Below, piece by piece: positions 1 to 8,318 of a DNA stretch of 64,000 nt. Source of the stretch: JAYRGC01 sp041908065. GTDB taxonomy: Bacteria; Pseudomonadota; Alphaproteobacteria; UBA9219. Positions within the stretch are counted from its first letter, which is position 1, and every line of letters begins with the position of its first letter. The notes below the pieces were generated by a model, which worked only from the letters and a program-made list of their open reading frames with translations, did no database searches and had not been told where the DNA came from. Location: assembly GCA_041908065.1 (NCBI GenBank), contig JAYRGC010000070.1, forward strand, positions 47,523 through 111,522, given 5' to 3'. A program made the translations under genes and the position numbers.

Positions 1-907
1 GATATTCGTCGTAGAACTGGCGGTGCGACGCCGCCGAGTCGCCGTCGCCGCGCACCAGATTTTCGAACAGCTTGAAATGCTCGCCGATGTGCCGCTCCAT
101 GTTCATCGACATGAAGCCGTGAAGCTGGATAAATCCCGGATACACCATGCGTCCGCCGCCCGGGTAATAGAACGGCAAGGAGTGTATGACGGTGTTGCGG
201 AACCATTCTATGGGGTGCTTTTCCGCCAACTCGGTGACGGCGGTCTTTTCGTAACGCGCGTCGATGGGTCCGCCCATCAAAGCCATGGAGCGGGGTTGCG
301 CCGGATCTTCCATGTCGGCCATCAAGGCCACGGCGCACAACACCGGAACCGCCGGTTGGCACACCGCCATCAGATGCACGTCCGGCCCTAAAAGGCGGAC
401 AAACTCGATGACGTATTCGATATAGTCGTCGAGATCGAACTTGCCACACGACAAGGGAACCAGCCGCGCGTCCAGCCAATCGGTGATATAGACGTTATGC
501 TCCGGCAACATGGCCTCGACCGTGCCTCGCAACAACGTCGCGTGGTGGCCGGACATCGGGGCTACTATCAGCACCTTGGGATCGCGTTCCAGCCGCTTGT
601 CGATCTCGGCGTCAGAACTGTGGCGGTTGAAGCGGATAAGGCGGCAAAACGGCTTGTGCAAGATCACTTCCTCGCGGATGCCGATCTCGTCGCCGTTGCA
701 TTTTACCGCGTCTATCCCGAATTCCTGTTTGCTGAAACGGCGGGTAGTGCGCTCGAAAAGCTCAGCGCCGGCCGCCATCGCCCGCCCTATGTGGGTGTTG
801 GCCATCGGCATCAGAGGATGGCGCAACGACGCCTGCGCCGCCTCGGCCGCTATCCTCCACGGAATCATGGCGGCGTTATGCAGGTCGTAAAGGTGGTACA
901 TCGGCAT
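1..907 (-). CDS. phaZ: Intracellular polyhydroxyalkanoate depolymerase, C-terminus cut by window edge
   Basis: Reading the minus strand from the ATG at 905-907 gives an open frame that runs off the left edge (about 302 codons visible). It begins MPMYHLYDLHNAAMIPWRIA and matches the intracellular PHB/PHA depolymerase family that hydrolyses stored polyester granules in the cytoplasm. The lipase-like box with a catalytic cysteine is visible as AVCQPAVPVL, with Cys at residue 183 of this frame, as expected for PhaZ1-type enzymes. An AAAGG stretch lies about 8 bases before the start. A phasin at 52.9-53.3 kb and thiolase/FadB at 60.5-64 kb support storage-polymer metabolism in this organism. The last part of the protein lies outside the window. 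Confidence 0.9.
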   Translation of the reverse strand, partial: MPMYHLYDLHNAAMIPWRIAAEAAQASLRHPLMPMANTHIGRAMAAGAELFERTTRRFSKQEFGIDAVKCNGDEIGIREEVILHKPFCRLIRFNRHSSDAEIDKRLERDPKVLIVAPMSGHHATLLRGTVEAMLPEHNVYITDWLDARLVPLSCGKFDLDDYIEYVIEFVRLLGPDVHLMAVCQPAVPVLCAVALMADMEDPAQPRSMALMGGPIDARYEKTAVTELAEKHPIEWFRNTVIHSLPFYYPGGGRMVYPGFIQLHGFMSMNMERHIGEHFKLFENLVRGDGDSAASHRQFYDEY

Positions 908-959
908 GACGGAACCTTTGAAAACCGGAGATGATAACCGATTAAACTCTATCCGAACC

Positions 960-1478
960 TTATCCTAAACGCGCCGAACGGCTTACGACATAAGCAGGGC
1001 GGCTCGTTTCCGAAAACATCATGAAAGCCAGAAACGCCCAAAGCCAAGAGCGGGCGCGGCGGCGGCGTCTTTCGTCTTCGCGTTTTTCTCGCCGCAGCCT
1101 TTCTTTCTCGTCTTCGGCGAACAATCCGCCGCCCTCTTCTAAGGGATTCAACGAATAGGCCACGGCGGCGGCGCGGCGCAATCCGCCGCGCTCGCGCATG
1201 AAACGATGACGATCCTCGATATGGATGATGCGGCTGATGACATCGGCTTCGCGGGCGCGATAGACCGCTATTTGCTCCAACAGCCGCGACAGCTTGGCCA
1301 CGACCGAGGAGGCAGGAACCGACGCGCCGCGAACCGCGCGGCGGCAGGCCTCAGCCCTCGTCTCCAGCCGACCGATTTTCCTGACGCGGCGACCCCATGC
1401 GTCGACCAAGACCGCCAATTTGCCCTTGGCGGCCAGACGGCGCATCCGGCTTCTTTCCTGAACGAGAGCCTTGATCAT
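960..1478 (-). CDS. Hypothetical protein with a C-terminal membrane segment
   Basis: I do not recognise this 172-residue protein. It is very basic and Arg-rich, with a charged helical stretch around residues 120-143 (EKERLRREKREDERRRRRAR) followed directly by a hydrophobic segment (WLWAFLAFMMF), so it may be a small tail-anchored or coiled-coil membrane protein. It lies 52 bases upstream of phaZ on the same strand and may be co-transcribed with it. A weak AGG lies about 8 bases before the ATG. A competing plus-strand frame (1206-1535) is shorter and has no recognisable content. Confidence 0.55.
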   Translation of the reverse strand: MIKALVQERSRMRRLAAKGKLAVLVDAWGRRVRKIGRLETRAEACRRAVRGASVPASSVVAKLSRLLEQIAVYRAREADVISRIIHIEDRHRFMRERGGLRRAAAVAYSLNPLEEGGGLFAEDEKERLRREKREDERRRRRARSWLWAFLAFMMFSETSRPAYVVSRSARLG

Positions 1479-1652
1479 GGGTTGCCTATCGGAGCCTTTG
1501 CCTTACATGTCCTCACATCGCGCTTTCTAGCATAAAGATATGAAATATAGGTTAAGTCGCCGCATGTTTTTTCGTTATCACTTTATTTGTATTTCATTAA
1601 CCAATTCGAAAAGACAAAGGCGCATAATAGGCGTCCTAATAACTATGTATTA

Positions 1653-1744
1653 GGCTCTTTCTGAAAACGGGTGGGTAATTTCGTAGTCGCCTGCATCGGC
1701 TCGCAATGACGTCTCTTTATTCCCACCTGTTTTGCGTAAGAGCC
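1653..1744. mobile_element. Short MITE-like element with 8-bp target duplication
   Basis: A 92-bp copy of the window's dispersed palindromic element. The left end reads GGCTCTTTCTGAAAACGGGT and the right end is its imperfect inverse, ending ACCTGTTTTGCGTAAGAGCC. The bases directly outside both ends are ATGTATTA (1645-1652 and 1745-1752), a perfect 8-bp direct repeat as left by transposition. It carries only a short remnant (GGCTCGCAATGACG) of the larger core seen in other copies, so it looks like an internal-deletion derivative. It has no coding capacity. Confidence 0.8.
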
Positions 1745-1766
1745 ATGTATTAAGGGTTTCCGCCAA

Positions 1767-2312
1767 ATGCCTACCAAATCGAACGGCAAGAAAAGGACCG
1801 GACGCGACGCCTCCGGCGACAATTTGGCGTCTCATAGGGCGTTGCTGAAAAAAGCGACGGACGTGGCTCGTCGTCAGCCAGAACGAGGGGGCAGCCCCCA
1901 TCCCAGCGTTCGCGTCGGCGCGGTTTTGGTCGACAGGCAAGGAAGGATAGCCGCCACGGCGGCCAACCGCTTCGCCCACGGCGTGGACAGCCATAGAAGC
2001 GAGCGTTACGCCAGCGGCAGGAAATCGTTGTGGATCAACTGCGCCGAACAAATGGCGATAGCGTCAGCGGCCAAAAAGGGGCGAAAAATATCCGGCGGCA
2101 AGATATACGTCACGCTGGAGCCTTGCGCCGTGTGCGCGGGAATAATCGCCGAATGCGGAATATCCGAGGTTTTCGTGCCGGTGGGGGCTTTGCGCGTCTA
2201 TTCCCGCCTAAAAAACAAATGGAAACAAAGCATAGAGATCGGCATGACCAAACTGGCCGAGGCGGGGGTTAAGCTCACATCGATAGACGCGAAGCAGTCC
2301 CTCAAGCAGTGA
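1767..2312 (+). CDS. CMP/dCMP deaminase-type zinc protein
   Basis: A 181-residue protein of the cytidine/deoxycytidylate deaminase fold. The substrate and zinc motifs are visible: HPSVRVGAVLVD near residue 45, CAEQMAI near residue 91 (Cys-Ala-Glu with the proton-shuttling Glu) and the zinc-ligand motif PCAVCAG near residue 118. The Cys in place of the usual His of HAE is common in the dCMP-deaminase branch. A basic tail of about 15 residues precedes the domain. Likely substrates are deoxycytidylate or a pterin/nucleoside analogue; the sequence does not decide which. The gene starts 15 bases after the MITE-like element's target duplication and has AAGGG about 12 bases before the ATG. Confidence 0.75.
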   Translation: MPTKSNGKKRTGRDASGDNLASHRALLKKATDVARRQPERGGSPHPSVRVGAVLVDRQGRIAATAANRFAHGVDSHRSERYASGRKSLWINCAEQMAIASAAKKGRKISGGKIYVTLEPCAVCAGIIAECGISEVFVPVGALRVYSRLKNKWKQSIEIGMTKLAEAGVKLTSIDAKQSLKQ

Positions 2313-2423
2313 TTAACCGCTTTTTAACCTTGTTCGTGGCAGCCGCGTTAAACGTTGCTTAATCCGAAAGTGCTATAGCTGAACAGTGTAAATGCTCCTT
2401 GAACTGTCGGAAGGCGGGGCGTG

Positions 2424-2840
2424 ATGAAGGATGTCGTGCGCGTAACTGAAGAACAGGCGGTGCGGATGCTGTCCAACGCGCTGGTTTTGGCTGGTCGCGA
2501 AATGGGCGATGGCGGCGATCACTGGCCGGTCATAAAATCCGCCATCCGCGATCTGAACGCGGACTGGGAAAAACTGAAAATAGAGCGCGCCGTTCACGCC
2601 GAGATGCAGGAGCATCTCTACGCCGCGCTGGCCGAGATGGAAAGCCGCGCTCGCGGCTGCGATGCGGCGACAAAAGCCGAGGTAATGCCCAAGCTGCGGG
2701 AATTGCGGGAGATATACGACGCTTTCTTTTCCCCCGTTCCCCTCGCCTCTCCCGTTGCGGCGGCCAACGACGAGGAAACCCCGAATTACGTCAAAAGGAT
2801 AGAGAATATGATGGAAATTTTTGAAGGAGAAAAAACATGA
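2424..2840 (+). CDS. Hypothetical cytoplasmic protein
   Basis: I do not recognise this 138-residue protein. It is acidic, mostly helical and has no signal peptide or membrane segment; heptad-like stretches around residues 40-75 (ADWEKLKIERAVHAEMQEHL) suggest a helical bundle. The ATG at 2424 is preferred over the GTG three bases upstream because GGAAGGCGGGG lies just before it. It overlaps the next gene by four bases (ATGA at 2837), so the two are probably translationally coupled and may act together. Confidence 0.6.
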   Translation: MKDVVRVTEEQAVRMLSNALVLAGREMGDGGDHWPVIKSAIRDLNADWEKLKIERAVHAEMQEHLYAALAEMESRARGCDAATKAEVMPKLRELREIYDAFFSPVPLASPVAAANDEETPNYVKRIENMMEIFEGEKT

Positions 2841-3109
2841 ACGGAATGGGATTGGGCAGAATGCCGAGGGAAATAGCGCGAGAACTGCAAGGATTGAACA
2901 CGGGGCCTTTCATGGGGCGGGCTTTGGGCCTGTTGGCGGCTCTCGCCGTAGTTTCCCAGCTTTCCGGTCCGGCGCAAGATTCCATGCAGGTTCTCAACGC
3001 GGCGGCAGGAGCGGAAAATCCCCCGACAGCGCAAATCCCGACCGCAGCCCCCCAAAGGCCGCGAACATCCCCTACGTTGCGGCCACAAGGGCCTGCGCCG
3101 ACGGTTTAG
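2837..3109 (+). CDS. Hypothetical small protein with one hydrophobic segment
   Basis: A 90-residue protein overlapping the stop of the preceding gene by four bases. Residues 26-42 (FMGRALGLLAALAVVSQL) form one hydrophobic segment, followed by a Pro/Ala/Thr-rich tail (PPTAQIPTAAPQRP) typical of an extended periplasmic or flexible region. AAGGAG stands 9-10 bases before the ATG. No family is recognised. The overlap with its neighbour is the best evidence that it is a real gene. Confidence 0.5.
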   Translation: MNGMGLGRMPREIARELQGLNTGPFMGRALGLLAALAVVSQLSGPAQDSMQVLNAAAGAENPPTAQIPTAAPQRPRTSPTLRPQGPAPTV

Positions 3110-3132
3110 AGCCTGTTCAGAATCTCGTTACG

Positions 3133-3220
3133 CTGCGGCGAAGCAATCCAGTGCCGTTGCGCCTGTGGCTCTGGATTGATTCGCGTCGCAAGAGCGACGC
3201 TCGCAATGACGTCGCTTGCT
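3133..3220. repeat. Core hairpin of the dispersed palindromic repeat
   Basis: This stretch holds only the core of the repeat: GCGGCGAAGCAATCCAG, a short loop, then CTGGATTGATTCGCGTCGC and CTCGCAATGACG. The two halves can pair as a long hairpin. The terminal repeats seen in other copies are absent or degenerate. The rest of the 3110-3408 gap shows a small hairpin (GAGGATCGTCCTC, 3244-3256) without a T run and nothing else I can support. Confidence 0.6.
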
Positions 3221-3408
3221 GCTTATCTTGTGCATAGTTATGCGGAGGATCGTCCTCTCACCAAGATTCGCCCAAGGCATTTCTATTCACAATGGCCGCG
3301 TCCCTCCGTTTCGAGCTGATGCCGATGGCGATGCCAACTAGCAAACGCGGCACCAAGACCTCTGGTATAATGCCAATGGCCATACAAGACTCCGCTTAGG
3401 ACGCGGGA

Positions 3409-4137
3409 CTACAAACCGCAACCCATGCAACGCAGGCGGAACGGGATTGCTATGGAGTTGGTATTGTTATTGCGATTGCACCTTGTCATCGCGGTGGCGA
3501 CCTGTACCGGAAACCGAACGGGCACACCATTTATTCCTATGGAGCTGGGCAACGCAGGATCCGGCCCATCGAATAAACCATAACCGGATGGAGAATTATC
3601 ATCGGGATTAGCCGTAAGCCTAGTAGCCAACTCCACGCACGCGCCACGGGGAAGGCCGTCCAACATGATGCAGAAACTTTGTTTTCGCGCGGAGAAACTT
3701 TGTTTTCGCGCGGGATCTCGCATGTCAACCGGGTTAGCCGGGCAATTTCTACCCCCCCCCGGCCTATTATCATCAATCTGAAAATTACCCCCCCATGGAT
3801 TTTGAAGCGTATAGGGTGGACCGGACGCCCTGTTGGAAACGAGTTCCAAGGGAATGGTGTGAGTTATCACAAGGGTATTGGTTAAATTAACTGCATTTCC
3901 ATTGGCGTTATTTCCATTTAAATTGATGTCCCCTAGACTTCCATAATGTTTCCGTATCTCATGCACCACCTGCTCGACCTGCGCCACGGCGCGTTCGACG
4001 CGGGCTTTTTCCATCTCCATATTGGTGATGCTCCAGATTCCGGCGATTATGAAAGACGCGACCGCCAGCACGACCGCCATCTCGATCATGGTGTAGCCGG
4101 AGCGGCGGCTATCGCATCCTAAACGATATGCTGACAT
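3409..4137 (-). CDS. Type IV prepilin (minor or variant pilin)
   Basis: A 242-residue prepilin using the ATG at 4135-4137, which has AGGGAA about 9 bases upstream; a longer frame begins at 4185. The prepilin-peptidase site and first helix are clear: RRSG followed by YTMIEMAVVLAVASFIIAG. The C-terminal part has several cysteines, ending CMGCGL. It overlaps the upstream prepilin gene by 29 bases and is the last gene of the pilus operon. Two oddities: a perfect 21-bp tandem duplication (3672-3713) adds seven residues (two RKQSF copies), and there is a run of nine C (3752-3760, G on the coding strand) near residue 127, with a second run of seven at 3788-3794. Length change in these runs would truncate the protein. 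It could be a PilV-like or second PilS-like pilin. Confidence 0.85.
   Translation of the reverse strand: MSAYRLGCDSRRSGYTMIEMAVVLAVASFIIAGIWSITNMEMEKARVERAVAQVEQVVHEIRKHYGSLGDINLNGNNANGNAVNLTNTLVITHTIPLELVSNRASGPPYTLQNPWGGNFQIDDNRPGGGRNCPANPVDMRDPARKQSFSARKQSFCIMLDGLPRGACVELATRLTANPDDNSPSGYGLFDGPDPALPSSIGINGVPVRFPVQVATAMTRCNRNNNTNSIAIPFRLRCMGCGL
3672..3713. repeat. 21-bp perfect tandem duplication inside a prepilin gene
   Basis: Two adjacent identical 21-base units (AGAAACTTTGTTTTCGCGCGG at 3672-3692, repeated at 3693-3713). The duplication keeps the reading frame of the prepilin and adds seven residues. It suggests slipped-strand change in a surface protein. Confidence 0.9.
3752..3760. repeat. 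Nine-base poly-C tract (poly-G in the coding strand)
   Basis: Nine consecutive C lie inside the prepilin coding region and encode the Gly run of RPGGGRN. Runs of this kind can change length during replication and switch a gene on or off. Whether it varies in this organism is unknown; a homopolymer base-calling error is also possible, although the frame is open as given. Confidence 0.85.
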
Positions 4138-4714
4138 TGTTGTTGTTCCCTGCGGCGTTACACCATGCGGATGCCGTGGTGGCACTTAGTGGCAGCGGGA
4201 CCGCGCCGCCCGGATTGGCTATGTTGTTAAGATCGATTGTGACATTTCCTCCGGGGGCGGTCACCGTGAAAATTCCCGCCTCCTCCGACAGCACCGGAAG
4301 ATATATCAAAAGATTAGCGCATTTCTGCTTGTCCAAGCCGTTGAAGTTGAAGCGGACAAATGTTCTGACTTGGGGTTCGGTTCCAATCCTTATGCCGTCG
4401 ACGGAAAAAGCCCCGCCCATCAAATGGGTGTAATTGCCGTTACTTACCCTCATCTCGACCGGTATCATTCCTTGGGTAAAAAGCGCGTTGGTTATATTGT
4501 TTTGGGTAGCCGGGGGCTGATACGTTCTGTTCCGCATGTCCTGCACCATTTCCCACATCTGCTGGTACACGCTGTAGGTCTGGTAATTTCGCCATGCCGC
4601 AGCGGCGGCCACCCATCCGGCGCTGATGACCAAAGTCGATATGCCCAAGGCTATCGCCGCTTCGGTTAGCGTGAACCCGCGTCTTCCGCTGCGTCTTTTG
4701 CCTATAACCATCAT
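4109..4714 (-). CDS. pilS: Type IVb prepilin, PilS-like major pilin candidate
   Basis: A 201-residue prepilin. The leader MMVIGKRRSGRRG is followed by FTLTEAAIALGISTLVISAG, the hallmark cleavage site and hydrophobic helix, with Thr-Glu at positions 4-5 of the mature protein. Two cysteines in the C-terminal half (KQKCANL and AWCNAAG) could form the disulfide loop typical of PilS pilins. It starts three bases after the PilR stop, matching the R64 order pilQ-pilR-pilS. The next prepilin overlaps its end. Its position and size make it the best candidate for the major pilus subunit; which of the two prepilins is most abundant cannot be told from sequence. Confidence 0.85.
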   Translation of the reverse strand: MMVIGKRRSGRRGFTLTEAAIALGISTLVISAGWVAAAAAWRNYQTYSVYQQMWEMVQDMRNRTYQPPATQNNITNALFTQGMIPVEMRVSNGNYTHLMGGAFSVDGIRIGTEPQVRTFVRFNFNGLDKQKCANLLIYLPVLSEEAGIFTVTAPGGNVTIDLNNIANPGGAVPLPLSATTASAWCNAAGNNNNVSISFRMR

Positions 4715-4717
4715 GCG

Positions 4718-5827
4718 TCACATGCCCATTCCGCCGCCCATGCCACCGCCGCGAGACACTTCGGTAACGACGTCGAAAACCGAAAGCATCGTCCACGCGA
4801 TGGTAGCGCCCACGACCATCAAACCGACGTTGCGAGCTACGACGGCCTGATCCTTAAGCTCGTCTATCTGGTCGCGAATCCATTCGTTGGCCACCTGTTC
4901 GATCACGCCGCCGACGTCGGCGCGTTCGGAGAGAATTTCCAAATCCACCGCCACGCCCGGATCGGGAAACCCGTAATCGCCCACCCGCAAGGCCTCGCCG
5001 AGATTGCGTCCGCGCAAAACCTCCTGCCGCGCCGAGTATATGCGCTCGCGCAGCCACGGGGTAGCCTGTTCCTCTAAAATCTCAAGGGAACGCTTGAGAG
5101 GAACCTGCGCCCCCAGCAACGCCGAAAGCCCCAGCAGAAAGCTGCTGCCCTGCAGGACGCGATACCACGACCACGGCGGAAAGCGATCCAGCTTGACCCT
5201 CAGCCTGCCGCGCCAAAGCGGCAGCGTCACGGTTATTAGAAACACTATTCCGATTAGCACGGCCACCACCACCAAGCCCCATTCGGCTAGAAAATCCGAC
5301 ACGGCGGCGACGTTGCCCATCTTGGCCATGACCTGCGGAGGGGCGGTTTTCTTCATGTTCTGGATCAGGTTGACGCCGAACATGTACAAGACGAAGCCGA
5401 CCAGCACCACCATGAAGCCCGGGTAGGAAACCGCATAGGACACGGCGGCGCGCATTTCCCGCGTGCGTTCGCCCATAGCCTGTATCGAGGCGAAAGCCTT
5501 GGCCATGGTTCCGGATTCTTCTCCGGCGCGGATCATGTACAGCTCGGCCGGAGGGACCCAGCCCTCCATCGATTCCGCCAAGCCTTTTCCGGCGCGATCC
5601 TTCAAAAACCACTCGCGGATCGCCAACGCGGCTATGCGGCGGGGATAACGTCCCATTTCCGAAGCGTTCTGATATAGGCGGTCGAGCGCGCTCGACAACG
5701 CTTCGTTCATCCGCAACATGCCTTCCAGCTTGCGGTATATCCTGTACCGGATCTTGCGGTTGTGCCTGAATTGGAGCTGGTTGAACGACCGCTCCAGATC
5801 GTCAAGGTTGAAACTTTCCAAACTCAT
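4718..5827 (-). CDS. pilR: Type IVb pilus inner-membrane platform protein PilR (T2SF family)
   Basis: A 369-residue protein of the GspF/PilC/PilR platform family, which anchors the assembly motor in the inner membrane. It has two helical cytoplasmic domains separated by membrane segments near residues 137-155 (YPGFMVVLVGFVLYMFGV) and 187-205 (VVVAVLIGIVFLITVTL), with a third hydrophobic stretch near 340. Family motifs such as EESGTMAKAF and RADVGGVIEQ are visible. The C-terminus is a Gly/Met-rich tail. Its start overlaps the PilQ stop by four bases, so the motor and platform are translationally coupled. Confidence 0.9.
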   Translation of the reverse strand: MSLESFNLDDLERSFNQLQFRHNRKIRYRIYRKLEGMLRMNEALSSALDRLYQNASEMGRYPRRIAALAIREWFLKDRAGKGLAESMEGWVPPAELYMIRAGEESGTMAKAFASIQAMGERTREMRAAVSYAVSYPGFMVVLVGFVLYMFGVNLIQNMKKTAPPQVMAKMGNVAAVSDFLAEWGLVVVAVLIGIVFLITVTLPLWRGRLRVKLDRFPPWSWYRVLQGSSFLLGLSALLGAQVPLKRSLEILEEQATPWLRERIYSARQEVLRGRNLGEALRVGDYGFPDPGVAVDLEILSERADVGGVIEQVANEWIRDQIDELKDQAVVARNVGLMVVGATIAWTMLSVFDVVTEVSRGGGMGGGMGM

Positions 5828-7902
5828 GCCATCGCCCCTAACCGCTGCTCGACTTCCATGACTTCTTTAATGCGCGCCAACGGCCCCACTTCGAACTCGG
5901 CGTCTTGCGGAGACACTTCCCCGCGCCGTATCTTCTCCAGCGCGTGCCACCCCATGGTAACGCCGTTCATCTCGTGTGGCGATAGCCAATAATTGCTGGC
6001 GTCCTCAAAATGGTTTTCCTGCAGCATTTCCATTAACTTTTGGTCGGTCTCTATCACTTCGGCGCACACCGTGCGTCCGGAACGGCCTTTGTAGCAATGC
6101 TGGCAACCCTCGGTATTGGCCACATAAACGTTCCGCATATCCGGTTCAGACAACCGGTCGTAAAGCGACGACTTGCCGCCACCCGCCTTGCTGCGCGAGG
6201 CGTCCATGATAGCCAATCCGGCGCGGGTACGACGAGCCAATTCCTTGTAAGTCGGCCCCATGTCCGATACAGCCGTCGACAGCGATATGCGACAATTAGG
6301 GCAAACCCCGCGCAGCAGCCTTTGACAGATCATGCCGCGCAGAAGATGGTGGTCGTAAACCAGATAAGGCTCGATGCCTATGTCGCGCAAACGCTGAGGA
6401 ATGGCCAAAGCCGAATAAACGTGGGTGGTCGTGTAAACCTGTCGTCCCGTCAGGGCCAAGCGAAAGGCGAATTTGGCGGTTTGAATGTCGCGCACCTCGC
6501 CCAGCATGACGATGTCGGGATCGAGGCGCAGGGCGCAGCGCATGATTTCCAAAAATGATTTTTCGCGCTGCTCGTCCTTGACCGAGGCCGAAACGCCCAC
6601 TTGCCTCGCGCCGACCACGCCGCCTTCTGGAGGATCCTCGACCATAAGACAGTTCAGCTGCATGTTGGTTTCGGCCATGCGCCGGTTCAAAGTGACGCGC
6701 AAGGTCGTGGTCTTGCCTTGGTTGACGGGACCAGCGAACACGCGCATGCCGCCGGGCAGGGCGCGCAGGCTTTGGATGACGCGAAGCTGCTCTTGCGAAA
6801 AGCCCAGCGAATCCACGTCGGTCATTATGAAGTTTTCGCCGAACAGATGCGATGAATCGTATTGAAGCCGCATGTCCAGATAACGACCGCCGTCCGCCAA
6901 TGGAACCCATTGGCAGCGAACGCTTATGACCCCGTTGGGAAGAGACAGGGAATCCCGCCCCTTGCTGGCGGCGGAAAGCATCGCCGCTTGAGGTTCCTGC
7001 CAGTTGGCCGTGGCCCCGGACTGCCCCACCGAATGGGAGTAGATAGAGGAAAGCATTTCTTCGCCTTCCTTTTGCGTCCACGTCTCCCACAGACGCATCG
7101 CTCCGTCGATGCGGAACTCTATTCTGGTGCGGCCCTCGCTGGCCTCGATGTGAATATCGTTGGCTCCCACCTGAACCGCGCGTTCAAGGGTTTCGGTTAT
7201 CCTTCTTCTGACCGAGTTTTCATCCAGCCGCGCCGTAACCTGCTTGCGGTTAGCGTACATGTACGCTTGCCGGATAATGTTAGGCGTGACGTAACGAGGG
7301 GGATCGAGACGATGCCCCTGCCTCTGCGCGGCTTGGGCGACCGAAGTCACCAGCGGCGAGTTGCGGTGCGACGCGCTGACCAGCCACATGCCGTTGTCGA
7401 ACAGGGCGCAAAGATTGCGGGATTCCTCGGGTATCTTCAACGCCCCGCCTTCGGCTGTCAGCAGTTCGCCGGAAAATGACATCCCGCCCGCTAAGGCTAG
7501 GCTTCTTTCGTCCTCCACCTTTAATTCGTTAGTGCCGGAAATCTTGGCTTGGGGTGAATTGCTGCTCCCCTCGCCGCCGCTTTTACCCGAACCGGAGGAA
7601 GCCTCGGGCTTCTCTGCGCCTTCGTTCGAGTCGGCTGAGCGTTCTTGCCCGCTTTTATCCGCCGCCGCAGCCACTGTGGTCGCCGCCACAAGGCTGGTCG
7701 GTTTGGCATGTTGCTTTTGATAGGCGTCTCGCACCTGCTTGGCATTGGCAGCGGAAGTCTCCGCCGCTTGTTTGCGCTCTTCCTCGGTTTTAGGTTTGCG
7801 AGGCGGCGGCAGCGGGGCTTCGGGAGGAATAGATCCCCCTCCTCGCAAAGCCGCGTTCAGCTTTTCGCCTATGTCGGATATTATGCTCAAGGCGGCACCC
7901 AA
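5824..7902 (-). CDS. pilQ: Type IVb pilus assembly ATPase PilQ
   Basis: A 692-residue hexameric secretion ATPase of the GspE/PilB superfamily that powers pilin polymerisation. The Walker A motif GPVNQGKTTT lies near residue 390, the Walker B-like motif DPDIVMLGEVRD near 464, and a CPNC/CQHC pair (about 537 and 601) gives the usual zinc knob. The domain before it holds ANDIHIEASEGRTRIEFRID, typical of the N2 domain. About 110 N-terminal residues are low-complexity (Pro, Lys, Ala, Ser rich), making it longer than the R64 protein. It is separated from pilP by a 416-base gap carrying a repeat element, so it may need its own promoter or read-through. Confidence 0.92.
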   Translation of the reverse strand: MGAALSIISDIGEKLNAALRGGGSIPPEAPLPPPRKPKTEEERKQAAETSAANAKQVRDAYQKQHAKPTSLVAATTVAAAADKSGQERSADSNEGAEKPEASSGSGKSGGEGSSNSPQAKISGTNELKVEDERSLALAGGMSFSGELLTAEGGALKIPEESRNLCALFDNGMWLVSASHRNSPLVTSVAQAAQRQGHRLDPPRYVTPNIIRQAYMYANRKQVTARLDENSVRRRITETLERAVQVGANDIHIEASEGRTRIEFRIDGAMRLWETWTQKEGEEMLSSIYSHSVGQSGATANWQEPQAAMLSAASKGRDSLSLPNGVISVRCQWVPLADGGRYLDMRLQYDSSHLFGENFIMTDVDSLGFSQEQLRVIQSLRALPGGMRVFAGPVNQGKTTTLRVTLNRRMAETNMQLNCLMVEDPPEGGVVGARQVGVSASVKDEQREKSFLEIMRCALRLDPDIVMLGEVRDIQTAKFAFRLALTGRQVYTTTHVYSALAIPQRLRDIGIEPYLVYDHHLLRGMICQRLLRGVCPNCRISLSTAVSDMGPTYKELARRTRAGLAIMDASRSKAGGGKSSLYDRLSEPDMRNVYVANTEGCQHCYKGRSGRTVCAEVIETDQKLMEMLQENHFEDASNYWLSPHEMNGVTMGWHALEKIRRGEVSPQDAEFEVGPLARIKEVMEVEQRLGAMA

Positions 7903-8022
7903 GAAATCAATACAACCACGACCAGCATATCATCCCCTAGCGGGATAAGCGCAATGCCGTCCTGCATCTTCCGATTAAAAACACACTAATTGGTTAACAT
8001 TCTCGATGGCCACAAAAAAATT

Positions 8023-8280
8023 GGCTCTTTCTGAAAACCGGTGGGCAAGAAATCTCTGGCTCTTACGCAAAACTGGTGGGAAAAAGAGCCGTGCGAGGTT
8101 ACAGCCAAAGGCTGTCTGCGAGCCGCCACCCTTTGGTTTGGACAGCGTTAACGCTGTCGGGCGGCGAAGCAATCCAGGCCTTATGGAGCAACGGCACTGG
8201 ATTGCTTCGCGTCGCAAGGGCGACGCTCGCAATGACGTCGCTTGCTATGCAAAATTATCCACCCGTTTTGGGCAAGAGCC
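8023..8280. mobile_element. Palindromic MITE-like element between pilP and pilQ (nested ends)
   Basis: One intact unit runs 8058-8280, starting GGCTCTTACGCAAAACTGGT and ending CACCCGTTTTGGGCAAGAGCC minus one base. Just to its left a second left end starts at 8023 (GGCTCTTTCTGAAAACCGGT), so one copy seems to have landed in another. The core holds the hairpin GCGAAGCAATCCAG...CTGGATTGCTTCGC and the motif GTTACAGCCAAAGGCTGTC. It splits the pilus operon in the pilP-pilQ gap. Confidence 0.75.
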
Positions 8281-8318
8281 AGAAATCCAGACAGAGTCCG
8301 TGTCTATTCCTTTGGTGA

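Noticed and set aside
8255..8270. TTATCCAC in a repeat as a DnaA box next to replication genes
   Set aside because: It belongs to the repeat's terminal arm (ACCCACC variants elsewhere) and no cluster of boxes is present.
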